In this document: positions 14,152 through 23,627 of the stretch, piece after piece
Position numbering within the stretch: position 1 is the stretch's first letter
Layout of the letters: each line of letters starts with the position of its first letter
Source of the DNA: JAXMAF01 sp046350555
GTDB taxonomy: Bacteria > Planctomycetota > Phycisphaerae > Phycisphaerales > SM1A02
Assembly (NCBI GenBank): GCA_046350555.1
Contig: JAXMAF010000032.1
Span: 1 to 50,366, forward strand
Reading direction: 5' to 3'
Length of the DNA stretch: 50,366 nt
Translations under genes and position numbers: made by a program
The notes under the pieces: model-generated
Databases searched by the model: none
What the model was told of the DNA's origin: nothing
The model's input: only the letters and a program-made list of their open reading frames with translations

Positions 14152-16569
14152 TCATCGAGCTTCCCTCGTCGCGCAGTACAGGCATCTCGAGCTTCGCCAA
14201 CGTCGAGGGTGCTGCGATCCTCGTCGCCCAGCGCGGAAGCGCGCGGCGAGCACGCCGACGAAGACGCGCTCGGCCTCGTCGAACCTGCCCATGCGATTCA
14301 GGGCGGCGCCCAGCCCCTTCATGCATCCGAGCGTGTACGGATGCTCCTCGCCACGGACTCGTCGAAACCCCTCCGACGCCTCTCGATAGCGCCCCGCGGC
14401 GTCCTCCCACTTGCCCAGTTCCGACAGGAGTCCGCCCATGTTGGCGGTCCAGATGAGCACGTCTGGATCGTCCGGCCCCAGTGCGCGTCGACCGGTCTCA
14501 TACGCCTCGCGCCAATACGGCTCGGTGTCGGCCACCTTGCCTTGTGCAATGAGCAGGGCGCCGTACGTGTTGAGCGCCGTGAGCGTCTCCCGATGGGAAT
14601 CGCCCAGCGTGCGTCGTCGCCCTTCGAGCGCCTGGCGCAACAGCAGTTCGGCCTCGGCGAACTTGTTCTGCTGGCGCAGCACGTTTCCAAGATTGCCCAT
14701 CGTGGCCAGCGTCTCGGCATGCTCGGCGCCGTGCACGCGGATGCTGCGCGCGAGCAGGGCGCGCTGGAGCGCGGCGGACTCGTCCAAGCGGCCGGCTTCC
14801 TGGAGCAGGTCCGCCTGCAGCAGACCCGCCGTGATGGTGCGGGCGTCGTCTTCGCCAAGCGCACGCCCGAACGTCTCGGCCGCGTCGGTCGCCAGCGCAA
14901 GCGCCTGGGTGTTCAGCCCAAGCTGTTGATAGATCTGTGCGATCGAAGAGCGCAGCGTCGCGCCGAGGACCGGCTGGCCCTGGAATTCCAATTCGATCGC
15001 CTTGATCGACGGCATCAGGATCGTCCGGTCGATCATCGCCGCGGCGCCGTCGGTGGCGTTGATCCGCGAGAGATCGCGGTCGAACGCCGCAACCTGCGAC
15101 TCGCGCTCTGCCTCCGGAATTCCGGCCGTTTCGAGCGCCTTGGCGAATCGCTCGCGAAGGTCGCCCCAGAGCCGCTCGCCGGCGGCGTTCGCGTCGATCT
15201 GCCGCAGCATGCGCCCCTGGAAGTCCGACACGAGCTGGACGTCGTCCGCGCGCCTCTTCGCCTCGGCCTCGGCCGCGACTGCCCGGTCGCGCTGGCCGCG
15301 CGCGACCTGGGCCTGCCACGCGAACGCCACGAGCCCAATCGTCAGCGCGCTCGCGACCGCCGCCGCCGCCGCGACCGCGCCCTTGTTCCGCCGAATCACC
15401 TTGCCCAGGCGGTACGCCCTCCCGGGTGGCGCCGCGAGCACCGCTTCGCCGTCGAGGTAGCGCCGAACGTCGGCGGCGAGCCCGCTGGCCGACTCGTAGC
15501 GGCGCGGGCGATCCTTCTCCATCGCCTTCATCACGATCCAGTCGAGCTCGCCGCGGACGAGCGAGCCGAGCCGCCCCGGTTGGACTTGCCGCGACGCGGC
15601 CACCGACGCCAGGGTGTCGCCCGAACGCGAGAGCCGGTCGGAAGGGGGCGGCGGGTCGACCTCGCGGATGATGCGCTGGATCTCGCCGTGCGCCGCCGAT
15701 CGCAGCTCCTTGCTGCTGAAGGGCGTGCTGCCGGTCAGCAGTTCGTACAGCAGCACGCCGAGCGAGTAGACGTCGGTCCGAGTGTCGATGTCGACGCTGC
15801 CCTCGGCCTGCTCGGGGCTCATGTACTCGACCGTGCCGATCAACTGGCGATGCTCCGTGAACATCGTCCTCTCGGCGAGCCTGTCGTCGGTCGCCTTGGC
15901 GATACCGAAGTCGATCACCTTCGCGAACGGCTTGCCGTCCTGCGAGGAAACGAGGATGTTGGACGGCTTGAGGTCCCGGTGGATGATGCCCTTGGTGTGG
16001 GCGTGCTGAACCGCCCGGCAGACCTGTTCAAACAGTTCCAGGCGATCGGAGATGGTGAGATTCCGGCGATCGCAGTAGGTCGAGATCGGGTCGCCCTTGC
16101 AGAGCTCCATCACGAAGTACGGTCGACCCGCCGCGGTTGCGCCGGCATCGAAGATCCTCGCGATGTTCGGGTGATCCATCACGGCCAGCGCCTGCCGCTC
16201 GGCCGCGAACCGTGCGATGACCTGCCGCGTGTCCATGCCCAGCTTGATGATCTTGAACGCAACGGTGCGCACCACCGGCGCCTGCTGTTCGGCCATGAAG
16301 ACCGAGCCGAACCCGCCTTCGCCGATGAGCTGAAGCAGCTTGTACGGACCGATCTGGCTGCCGGACCCTTCGCCGGTCGCCGCGGTGCCCGCATTCGAAC
16401 CCTTGTTCGACGCCGATGATCCGTCGGAGGTTGGCGGCGAATCCGCCAGTGTGGGCGCCGTGCGAGGTTCCTCGGGCCTGTGCTCCGCCATCGACTCCTC
16501 CGAGGCGGCAACGGTATCAGGATTCGATGGCGGGGTGCTCGAAGCCGCCTTGCTCCGCTCGCTACCCAT
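14152..16569 (-). CDS. Membrane Ser/Thr protein kinase with TPR domain
   Basis: A planctomycete Hanks-type kinase. The catalytic domain has the glycine loop GEGGFGSVF, VAFKIIK lysine, HRDLKPSN catalytic loop, DFG in VIDFGIAK, and GTVEYMSPEQ. A transmembrane helix (AVAAAAAVASALTIGLVAFAW) follows, then a coiled stretch and tetratricopeptide repeats (QQLGLNTQALAL, LLRQALEGRRR, YTLGCMKGLGAALNRMGRFDEAE). The kinase would face the cytoplasm and the TPR part would lie outside, possibly sensing envelope state. ATG 16569 is the best start (MGSERSKAASS), with GGAGGGG about 14 bases upstream. This frame ends early at 14152; the true C-terminus continues in other frames down to 13266. Confidence 0.85.
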   Translation of the reverse strand: MGSERSKAASSTPPSNPDTVAASEESMAEHRPEEPRTAPTLADSPPTSDGSSASNKGSNAGTAATGEGSGSQIGPYKLLQLIGEGGFGSVFMAEQQAPVVRTVAFKIIKLGMDTRQVIARFAAERQALAVMDHPNIARIFDAGATAAGRPYFVMELCKGDPISTYCDRRNLTISDRLELFEQVCRAVQHAHTKGIIHRDLKPSNILVSSQDGKPFAKVIDFGIAKATDDRLAERTMFTEHRQLIGTVEYMSPEQAEGSVDIDTRTDVYSLGVLLYELLTGSTPFSSKELRSAAHGEIQRIIREVDPPPPSDRLSRSGDTLASVAASRQVQPGRLGSLVRGELDWIVMKAMEKDRPRRYESASGLAADVRRYLDGEAVLAAPPGRAYRLGKVIRRNKGAVAAAAAVASALTIGLVAFAWQAQVARGQRDRAVAAEAEAKRRADDVQLVSDFQGRMLRQIDANAAGERLWGDLRERFAKALETAGIPEAERESQVAAFDRDLSRINATDGAAAMIDRTILMPSIKAIELEFQGQPVLGATLRSSIAQIYQQLGLNTQALALATDAAETFGRALGEDDARTITAGLLQADLLQEAGRLDESAALQRALLARSIRVHGAEHAETLATMGNLGNVLRQQNKFAEAELLLRQALEGRRRTLGDSHRETLTALNTYGALLIAQGKVADTEPYWREAYETGRRALGPDDPDVLIWTANMGGLLSELGKWEDAAGRYREASEGFRRVRGEEHPYTLGCMKGLGAALNRMGRFDEAERVFVGVLAARFRAGRRGSQHPRRWRSSRCLYCATREAR

Positions 16570-16660
16570 GATCAAGTTGGGAGCCCCTCCGACTCCCGGC
16601 CGCTCCCGTCGCAGCGGTCGCCGCCGCCCGGGTCCGATGCGTCGCCGCCTTCCAAGGGCC

Positions 16661-16701
16661 GCAGCGGGTCCTCGACCATCCGCGCCGCCACCGGGTTGAG
16701 G
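16661..16701 (-). repeat. 41-bp fragment of the transposase gene
   Basis: On the minus strand this reads LNPVAARMVEDPLR and is identical at about 39 of 41 positions to 4586-4626 of the transposase remnant, in inverse orientation. It lies in the gap between the kinase and the PadR remnant. Confidence 0.75.
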
Positions 16702-16747
16702 GGCCGGATCGGAACGGAGCTTCGATGTCAGCCGCCTCGGATTGCGT

Positions 16748-16977
16748 TCAGGTCTCGAGGAGCTCGGCAAACAGTTCCTGCACCTTCCGCTTCGCCTCTC
16801 TCAGCGCGGCTCGTCCGGCGGCTGTCGCCCTGTGGCTGCGGCGAATTGACCGCCCGTCGCGACGCTCTCTCGATGTCAGGTAGCCGTGACGCTGCATGCG
16901 GTGAAGCATCGGATAGACAGTCCCCGGGCTGAGCTCGTATTCGACCTGGCTCAGTTCACGCCATCCTCCACATAGTC
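16748..16977 (-). pseudogene. PadR regulator, N-terminally truncated
   Basis: The frame reads QVEYELSPGTVYPMLHRMQR, then HGYLTSRERRDGRS and a C-terminal helix EAKRKVQELFAELLET, the second half of a PadR-type winged helix. The first 30 or so residues, containing helices 1 and 2 and the start codon, are missing; homology stops at about 16977, five bases from the chrA start on the other strand. The shared junction suggests that one rearrangement removed the 5' ends or promoter regions of both genes. Confidence 0.65.
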
Positions 16978-16981
16978 CGGC

Positions 16982-18163
16982 ATGTCCCGAGCATTGACCG
17001 AAGTCTGCGCCGCCTTTCTCAAGCTCGGGATCATCTCGTTCGGTGGTCCCATCGCTCACCTCGGCTACTTCCACTCCGAGTTCGTGGCAAGGCGGAGGTG
17101 GATCGATGAAACCAGCTACGCCGACCTGGTCGCGCTCTGCCAGTTCCTTCCGGGTCCAGCGAGTTCCCAGGTGGCGTTTGCGCTTGGGATGCGCCGCGCA
17201 GGTCTGGCCGGCGCGCTCGCTGCGTCGCTGTGCTTCCTGCTTCCGTCGGCGGTCCTCATGATCGCGTTCGGGCACGGCGTGACGGGCGTTGCCGGGCTCG
17301 AGCATGCGTCATGGGTTCACGGATTGAAGCTCGCCGCGGTTGCGATCGTCGCGCAGGCGGTGTGGGGCATGTGGCAGAACCTCTGCCCCGATCGCCCCCG
17401 CGTCACCATCTGCCTCGCTGCGGCGGCCATTCTCGTCGTGGCGCCCGGAGCGTGGGCGCAGATTGGAGTGATCGCCGCAGGCTCGATCGCGGGGTGGGCG
17501 ATCTTCCGCCACTCTGTTTCCGCGCCGCCGACGCACGAGCATGAAACGGCGCGCGGTCACAAGGCCGCCGTCGCGGCGCTCGCCGCGTTCGTGCTCCTGC
17601 TCTTCGTGCCGTCGATCATCGCGAGCGCAACCGGCTCGCGGAGCTTCGCCGTCTTCGACAGCTTCTACCGCTCCGGCTCGCTCGTCTTCGGGGGCGGGCA
17701 TGTCGTTCTTCCCCTGCTCCGCGCCGAGGTGGTGCCGCGCGGATGGGTTTCCGACGACGCGTTCCTTGCGGGATATGGCGCGGCGCAGGCCTTGCCGGGA
17801 CCGCTCTTCACGTTCGCGGGATATCTCGGTGCCGTCACGTACCAGGGACCGCGCGCCTGGCTTGGTGGAGTGTGGTGTCTCCTCGCGATCTTCCTCCCGG
17901 CATGGCTCCTGATCGGCGGGGCACTCCCCTTCTGGCACCAGTTGCGCGCCAATGCGTGGGTGCAGGCGGCGTTGCGCGGGGCGAATGCGGCGGTCGTGGG
18001 AATGCTCGTGGCGGCGCTTTGTTCGCCCGTCATGACCGAAGGGGTGCGCTCGCCGCGCGATCTCGCGCTGGTGCTCGTGGCGTTCGGCGCGCTCCAATTC
18101 TGGCGGGCGCCGTCGATTCTCGTCGTCGCCTTCTGCGCCGGTGCCGCCTGGCTCCTTGGCTGA
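16982..18163 (+). CDS. chrA: Chromate transporter family protein ChrA
   Basis: A 393-residue CHR-family membrane protein thought to export chromate. Both halves of the duplicated domain are present: FGGPIAHLGYFHSEFV with FLPGPASSQ in the first, and FGGGHVVLPLL with ALPGPLFTF in the second, each followed by several hydrophobic helices. Length is normal for the two-domain type. ATG 16982 is taken as start because it lies eight residues before the conserved AFLKLGIISFGGP, but no ribosome-binding site is visible, and upstream sequence belongs to the PadR remnant. It may be poorly expressed or read from an unseen promoter. Confidence 0.85.
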   Translation: MSRALTEVCAAFLKLGIISFGGPIAHLGYFHSEFVARRRWIDETSYADLVALCQFLPGPASSQVAFALGMRRAGLAGALAASLCFLLPSAVLMIAFGHGVTGVAGLEHASWVHGLKLAAVAIVAQAVWGMWQNLCPDRPRVTICLAAAAILVVAPGAWAQIGVIAAGSIAGWAIFRHSVSAPPTHEHETARGHKAAVAALAAFVLLLFVPSIIASATGSRSFAVFDSFYRSGSLVFGGGHVVLPLLRAEVVPRGWVSDDAFLAGYGAAQALPGPLFTFAGYLGAVTYQGPRAWLGGVWCLLAIFLPAWLLIGGALPFWHQLRANAWVQAALRGANAAVVGMLVAALCSPVMTEGVRSPRDLALVLVAFGALQFWRAPSILVVAFCAGAAWLLG

Positions 18164-18313
18164 CGCGCGTCTCGGTTGATGCTCACGCCCCACCCGTGAC
18201 CTCGCCCCATCCCCACGTCCACGCTCATCGCTCCCGGTGCTATTCTGCCGCCCCGGTCGATCCACCAAAGCCCGCGCGGTCCCGGCTTCGACACGCCATC
18301 CATGAGGGATGCA

Positions 18314-19069
18314 ATGAGTTCCGTCACCACGAGCATGATCGTGCTTGCATGCATTCTTGGCGGCGTCGCCCTCGGAATGGGGCTGCGCCGGATCCTGCCG
18401 GAGCAGCATCGCTCCTCGGAGACCAAGGATGTGGTCAAGATCGGCATGGGTCTCGTCAGCACCATGACCGCGCTCCTGCTGGGGCTCCTCGTCGCGTCGG
18501 CGAAGAGCGCGTATGACACGAAGGGCGGCGAGATTTCGCAGATGGCGGCGAAGATGATCCTGCTCGACCGGATGCTCGCTCAGTACGGCCCGGAGACCGC
18601 CGAGATCCGCACCGGCCTCCGACAAGCCGTGGGACGGGCGATCGCGCAGATGTGGCCCGACGAAGGTGCGGCCGGCCCGCAGCTCGATCCATCCGCGGCG
18701 TCGGGCGAGGCGCTGTACGGCCGCATCGAGCAGCTCAAGCCGGAGACCGCGCTTCAGTCGACGTGCAGGAGCGAGGCGTTGACGCTGGCGAGGGATGTCG
18801 GCGCCACGCGCTGGCTGCTCTTCAGCCAGAAGGCGTCTTCCGTCTCGAAGCCGTTCCTTGCCGTCGTCGTCTTCTGGTTGACGGTCCTGTTCCTGAGCTA
18901 CGGTCTCTACGCGCCGTTCAACTTCACCTCGATCTGCGCGCTCGTCCTCTGCGCCGTCTCCGTCGCCGGCGCGCTCTTCCTGGTGATGGAGCTCGACCAT
19001 CCGTTTCGCGGAGTGATCCAGCTCTCGAGCGAGCCCTTGCGCGAGGCGATGTCCCACATCGGCAAGTGA
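18314..19069 (+). CDS. DUF4239 (bestrophin-like) membrane protein
   Basis: A protein of 251 residues with an N-terminal helix (SMIVLACILGGVALGMGL), a second helix (IGMGLVSTMTALLLGLLVASAK), a soluble middle, and two C-terminal helices (FLAVVVFWLTVLFLSYGLY; ICALVLCAVSVAGALFLVM) before the family signature ELDHPFRGVIQLSSEPLR. The function of DUF4239 is not established; a channel-like role is suggested by its bestrophin-like label only. I chose ATG 18314 because GAGGGA lies four bases upstream; ATG 18302 is in frame too. Confidence 0.8.
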   Translation: MSSVTTSMIVLACILGGVALGMGLRRILPEQHRSSETKDVVKIGMGLVSTMTALLLGLLVASAKSAYDTKGGEISQMAAKMILLDRMLAQYGPETAEIRTGLRQAVGRAIAQMWPDEGAAGPQLDPSAASGEALYGRIEQLKPETALQSTCRSEALTLARDVGATRWLLFSQKASSVSKPFLAVVVFWLTVLFLSYGLYAPFNFTSICALVLCAVSVAGALFLVMELDHPFRGVIQLSSEPLREAMSHIGK

Positions 19070-19100
19070 TCGCGCGCAGCGGCCTCTCACGGGGGAATCG

Positions 19101-19126
19101 GGTTGAGGAAGGCGCGAGACTCAACC
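19101..19126. terminator. Inverted repeat between convergent genes
   Basis: GGTTGAG (19101-19107) and CTCAACC (19120-19126) form a 7-base perfect stem, extendable by TCG with a bulge, around a 12-base loop. It lies between the ends of the DUF4239 gene and the HAF/dockerin gene. No T-tract, so a factor-dependent or weak terminator at best. Confidence 0.35.
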
Positions 19127-19136
19127 GAGACGCGTG

Positions 19137-20435
19137 CTACATTCCCCAGTTGCCGAGCACGATGCCGAGGTCGGGGCCGCCGACGATGCCGTCGCCGTTG
19201 ATGTCGGCGTCGCCTCCCGCGCCGCCCCACGCGCCGAGGACGATCGCGAGGTCGGCGCCGTCGACGTGGCCGTCGAGGTTGAGATCGGCGACGTTGCGCG
19301 GTGTGAGCACGAACGCGCGGCCGAGTCCCGTGTGGAACCCGTAGCCGATGATCCGTCCGGCGTCGTCGATGGCCACGGCACGCTTGAGGTCCCACTGGCT
19401 CGACGAATCGATTCTCGAGTTGAGGTCGACCATCGAGCCGTTCGACCAGCGAAAGGCGCGATCCTTCGACACGCCGACGACCGTGCCCGCGCTGTTCACG
19501 CCGAAGGCCGCGCTCGTCTTGCCGTTGTCGAGCGTTCCCAGATCGACGGTCGCCACGACCTGGGCCTGTCCGTCGACCTGCCAGCGCACCGCGTGCGGCC
19601 GCCCGTTGGCGAGCTCCGCGACGCCGACGATCCAACCGCCGGGCGCGATCGCCGTCGCCTGGCTCTTCTGGCCGCCCAGCGTGCCGAGATTGGTCATCAC
19701 ACCCGAGTGCCAGAGAAACGCGCGCGACGTCTGGTTGTCCGCGAGCAGTGATTCACCGACGATCCAGCCCGACTCCGCGATCGCCATCGCCGCGCTCGAT
19801 TCACCGCCGAGCGTTCCGAGGTCGGTGATTGCGCCCGCGGACCATCGAACGGCATGCGTGACGCCGATCGAACCGGTCACGGGCATGGCGCCGACGACGA
19901 CGCCGCCATCCGAGATGTCGTGCGGCGTGAACGCGCCGAGCACGACTGACGGACCCGAGGCCGGCCAGCGCACCGCATGGGGCGTGAGCGCGCCCAGCGA
20001 GAAGGAACTGCCCACCACGTCGCCGGCGGCATTGATCGCCGCGGCGCTGCTGAGCGCGTCGGGATCGATCACGCCAAGGTCGGTCAACTCGGCGTTGGCG
20101 GGATTCCAGCGGAAGGCGTGATACGCCTGGTCGAGCCCGACCGTGATCGACAGGCCAACGACCGTGCCGTCGGGCGCGATGCCCGAAGGCACGCTGCCGG
20201 GTTCCGTGCGGCTGTCGTCGCCGACCAGCGTCAGGAGATCGCGGATGAGGTACTCGGGCAGCGCCCCGGAGGCGAGCGGCGCACGGGCGAACGGCGCCAG
20301 GACGAGCGGCGCAAGGACGAACGCGGCGTTCCGGGTGTTCCTGGCGCGGGCGCCGCGCCTGCCCGGCATGCCCTGGCTGACCTGCATGTCGTGCATGTCA
20401 TGCATGCGCTTCATGGCGTGAATGGCTTGCGTCAT
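19137..20435 (-). CDS. Secreted HAF-repeat protein with C-terminal dockerin
   Basis: A 432-residue exported protein made of HAF repeats (pattern DLGxLGGxxSxAxAIxxxGxxVGxS, A.RW or AFLW), predicted to fold as a propeller or solenoid outside the cell. It ends in two dockerin repeats, DLNLDGHVDGADLAIVLGAW and DINGDGIVGGPDLGIVLGNW. The signal region is odd: after a Met/His-rich start (MHDMHDMQ) the hydrophobic core is coded by a 15-nt tandem repeat (FVLAP LVLAP FARAP). ATG 20435 is the first start; ATG 20369 (MPGRRGARARN) would give a more normal signal peptide. It follows the cytochrome gene on the same strand. The function is unknown. Confidence 0.8.
   Translation of the reverse strand: MTQAIHAMKRMHDMHDMQVSQGMPGRRGARARNTRNAAFVLAPLVLAPFARAPLASGALPEYLIRDLLTLVGDDSRTEPGSVPSGIAPDGTVVGLSITVGLDQAYHAFRWNPANAELTDLGVIDPDALSSAAAINAAGDVVGSSFSLGALTPHAVRWPASGPSVVLGAFTPHDISDGGVVVGAMPVTGSIGVTHAVRWSAGAITDLGTLGGESSAAMAIAESGWIVGESLLADNQTSRAFLWHSGVMTNLGTLGGQKSQATAIAPGGWIVGVAELANGRPHAVRWQVDGQAQVVATVDLGTLDNGKTSAAFGVNSAGTVVGVSKDRAFRWSNGSMVDLNSRIDSSSQWDLKRAVAIDDAGRIIGYGFHTGLGRAFVLTPRNVADLNLDGHVDGADLAIVLGAWGGAGGDADINGDGIVGGPDLGIVLGNWGM
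20274..20333. repeat. 15-nt in-frame tandem repeat in a signal peptide
   Basis: Units ga(g/a)cggcgc..gg(g/a)c at 20274-20288, 20289-20303 and 20304-20318, with a decayed fourth to 20333. On the minus strand each codes five residues of the hydrophobic core (VLAPL, VLAPF, ARAPL). Confidence 0.8.
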
Positions 20436-20521
20436 GGGGGCGACATCTCCTGCAAAGGGTTCCACGTCGGGGCCGTCGATGGGAACGGGCGCGGCCCCGC
20501 GGGTGGAAGCGAGGCCGAAGT

Positions 20522-21713
20522 TCAGTCGTTGCTGACGGAATGGAAGAAGGGATCGCTCGGCTGCACGGTGTGGCAGACGTTGCACGTGTCGATCGTGCCG
20601 GCATGACCCTGAAGCGCAATGGCCTGCTGGTTGTCGAGCGCCGTGACCGTCGCGGTGATGGCGTGCGGCGAACCGTGGCATGCCACGCACTCGACCCCGC
20701 TGTGGCCCATCGAGTTCTTGTAGAGCGCCCGGCTGCTCATACTGGTGGCCGGGCACGTTGTGGCTGGTGCCGCACCGGGGCAGGTCGCTCCACGGCGTGC
20801 GGGCCGGATCGCCGACGGTGGCCATGGTGCCATGGCAGTCGGCGCACTGGATGCCGTTGGCCGCATGCACATCGCGCTGGCCCTTCGTGCGGAATCCCGG
20901 ATGGCACGCGTAGCACGCGTTGTCGAGGCCGATGCCCTCGGTGTACGGCGCATGCCACGTGTGCATCGACGAGGAGAGCGACGGCACGTCGGGCAGACCC
21001 GGCGCACCGAGGAAGGGATCGGCGTGGCACTTGGCGCAGAGGACCGGCTGTTGGCTGAAGAGGTCGGTGCCCTGGAACTCGTCGTGCCGCAGGAGGATGT
21101 CCTCCATCACCGACGCCCCGGCCTGGCCGTGACACAGCGAGCAGTTGACCTCGGTCGAGACGGCCACCACCGGCCGCGCGCTCGCGGTGCCGAGCGGCCC
21201 CGTGACCGTGATGAGCGCGGCCTGGTACGGATCGAGGCGGCCGTCGTCGGTGACGGGAACGAGCGGCACGGCCGTCACCTGCCAGTCGTTGGCGGCGGTC
21301 GGCGTCATGGTGCCGGAGAGCTTGTGACCCGTGAGCCCGACATCGGGAGCGAGGGCCGTGCCGAAGAGCGCCTGGGCGTGCTCCCAGAAGTTGGTCTTCT
21401 CCGAGGCGCGCGTGTTCCCGGGAAACGAGTACTTGACGGTGACGTCGCCGTCGAGGATCTCCGGTCCGTTGCCGCGGCGGATCACCTGGGCCCGGATGGT
21501 GCTGTAGGGCGGAAGGATGCAGAGCGTCGAGAAGTCGTCGCCGGTGAAGTGGATGCCCGAATCGCTGTACCCGAGCACGACGTACGACCCGAGCGGCGCC
21601 GCGGGAGACGCACCCCCCATGAACGCCAGCGCCGCAGCGCCACACGCCAGCCCGACGGTTCCGACCGCGCCGATGACCAATCCGTTCTTCGTGCCACTTG
21701 ATCGCGTCGTCAT
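20522..21713 (-). CDS. Multiheme c-type cytochrome, one frameshift
   Basis: An exported multiheme cytochrome of about 397 residues. An N-terminal helix (GLVIGAVGTVGLACGAAALAF) anchors or exports it, and a beta-rich domain precedes the hemes. Six CxxCH sites are visible: CSLCH, CAKCH, CYACH and CADCH in the first frame, CVACH and CNVCH after a frameshift near 20735. Between them lies CGTSH, where one heme cysteine is serine. The real end is HSVSND at 20522, in the shifted frame. ATG 21713 has GGAGG five bases upstream. Likely role: electron transfer in the envelope; partner and substrate are unknown. Confidence 0.75.
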
Positions 21714-21832
21714 GAGATCCTCCACGCTGCGCCTGATGCCCACCGATCCTACCTCGGCGCGGAACCATCGCAAGCGATCTCGGGACTCGACGTTGACAAT
21801 CCGGCGCCGCGCCCCGACGCGCCGCCGCGACG

Positions 21833-23283
21833 CTACGGACCTTCCTCGAGGCCGAAGTCGTCGCCCGGCAGCGCCGGTGGCAGGGCGAGCCGCTTGCGCA
21901 TCGCGTCGAACTCCGTCTGGAGGAGCATCGGCTTGGCCATCACCGCGGCGAGCTCGTTGGCCCGCCGTTGCAGCGCGGCGACGGTCTCCGGATGCTCGGA
22001 GGCGAGATTGTGCTTCTCGAAGGGGTCCTGCGCGATGTTGTAGAGTTCGATCGCCGAGGGAAGCAGCGTCCGCCAGACGAGCTTCCAGTCGCCCTGCCGG
22101 ATGCCGGCGCGGAACGGTTCCACGTTGTAGACGACCTCCGTGCGCGGCGATGGCGCACCCTGGCTCACCGTTGGCCAGACATCCATGCCATCGAGCGGCT
22201 TGCACTTGGCGGTCGATGCGCCGGCCAGCTTCGCAAGCGTCGGGAAGAGGTCGACGGCGTGCACCATCTGTTGATCCACGGTCCCGCCCGACGCGACATG
22301 CCCGGGCCAGTTGGCGACGAAGGGGACGCGCGTCCCGCCCTCGTAGATCGAGCCCTTGCCATCGCGATATGGGCCGTTGTCGCAGGGGATCTTCACGTTG
22401 GACATGTCGAGCTCGCCGGCAAACATGGCGTTGCGGGTGCCACCGTTGTCGCTGTGGAAGATGACGAGCGTGTTGTCGCGCATCCCCTTCTTCTCAAGCG
22501 CGGCGAGGACGCGCCCGATCTGATCGTCCATCGCGGTGATCGCCGCCGCGTACGCGCGACGGCTCGGATCGGCGATCTCCTTGTATTGGTCCAGGTACTC
22601 CTGCGGGCGCCTGGTATGGCGTGTGGGCCGCGTTGAAGGTCAGGTACAGGTAGGCGGCTTCGTCGGGTCGTGGCGGCTCGATGAGCCGCGACGGCGTCGT
22701 TGCCAAGCAGCGTCGTCGAGTAGCCCTCTTCCTTGACCTGCTCGTTGTCGCGGAACCAGTCGACCACGCCGTGCTGTGCGTGGGTGAAGTAGTCGATCTC
22801 GCCGATCAGCGGGCCATATTGGTGATCGAAGCCGCGCTGACGCGGCCAGTACTTCTGGTCGGCGTGGCCAAGGTGCCACTTGCCGACGATCGCCGTCTCG
22901 TACCCCGCCTCCTTGAGCGCCTGCGGAAGCAGCCATTCGTCGGTCGGGAGGCCGTAGGTGTGGCTCGAGGGAATGACCGCGGTCTGAAGGCCGTAGCGGA
23001 ACGGATAGCGGCCCGTCATCAGGCAGGCCCTCGTCGGCGTGCACATCGGCTGGACGTAGAACTCCTCGACGCGCGTGCCGGTGGCGGCGAGGCGATCGAG
23101 GTTCGGCGTCCTGATGTCGGAACCGTGGAAACCGACGTCCTTCCAGCCGAGGTCGTCCGCGACGATGTGGACGATGTTGGGCCTGGGCGCGGAACCGACC
23201 TGCGCGACGGCGCTGCACGCTGCCGCGAAGGCGATGACGATGCCAATCAATGAGTTTGGTCGCATGCCGAGAGGTTGAAACAT
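21833..23283 (-). CDS. Arylsulfatase-type sulfatase, two frameshifts
   Basis: A secreted sulfatase of the alkaline phosphatase superfamily. After a signal peptide (SLIGIVIAFAAACSAVA) come the metal-binding NIVHIVADDLGW, the formylglycine site CTPTRACLMTGRYP, GKWHLGH and, in a third frame, FHSDNGGTRN, then a C-terminal WKLVWRT sub-domain. The frame breaks near 22690 (before RLIEPPRPDEAAYLYLTF) and near 22605 (before MDDQIGRVLAALEKKG); the joined protein is complete, so the breaks may be read errors. The substrate cannot be told; planctomycete sulfatases usually act on algal polysaccharides. Start ATG 23283, or ATG 23265 just before the signal peptide. Confidence 0.8.
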
Positions 23284-23302
23284 GGTGGGCTCGACGATCG
23301 CT

Positions 23303-23342
23303 CGCGAGTCATGAGGCCAACGGCCTCGGACCCTGACTCGCG
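23303..23342 (-). promoter_or_regulatory. Hairpin in sulfatase leader
   Basis: CGCGAGTC (23303-23310) pairs with GACTCGCG (23335-23342), and inside it GAGGCC (23313-23318) pairs with GGCCTC (23322-23327). The two-stem hairpin lies 20 bases upstream of the sulfatase ATG. Role unknown; it might affect translation or stability. The rest of the divergent gap 23343-23627 holds no gene and no fluoride-riboswitch pattern that I can find. Confidence 0.4.
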
Positions 23343-23627
23343 GGAGCACGAGGCGCTGTCTCAGGTGCCTTCTGGTCCGCGCTGCGCGCCGCCGGCGACC
23401 TGAACCGCTTGACGAGGCCGAGTGTACGGCGCGATCGAGGCCTCCGCGAACGCGTCGAGACAACCGAGCGCGCCGACGCGGGCCCGCCGATCGCATCGAA
23501 GCCGCGCCTGGGGCGATCGGCTCCGCCCAGCGGCGGCCGGACCACGGCCACGACGGCACGTACAGTTCGCTCCGCCACGCCCGACGCCCGCGTTCACGGG
23601 GCGCCCGGGCGTGCGAAGCCCGAGGCG

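Noticed and set aside
19137..22205. A single 1,022-residue fusion of cytochrome and HAF protein
   Set aside because: The open frame links the two only because the cytochrome frameshift removes its stop. The real cytochrome end (CNVCH, HSVSND) and a separate HAF start are visible.
23343..23627. Fluoride riboswitch upstream of crcB
   Set aside because: I looked for the GGCGATGG...CTGATG pattern in the leader and found none; only GGCGATG at the crcB start itself, which is coding.
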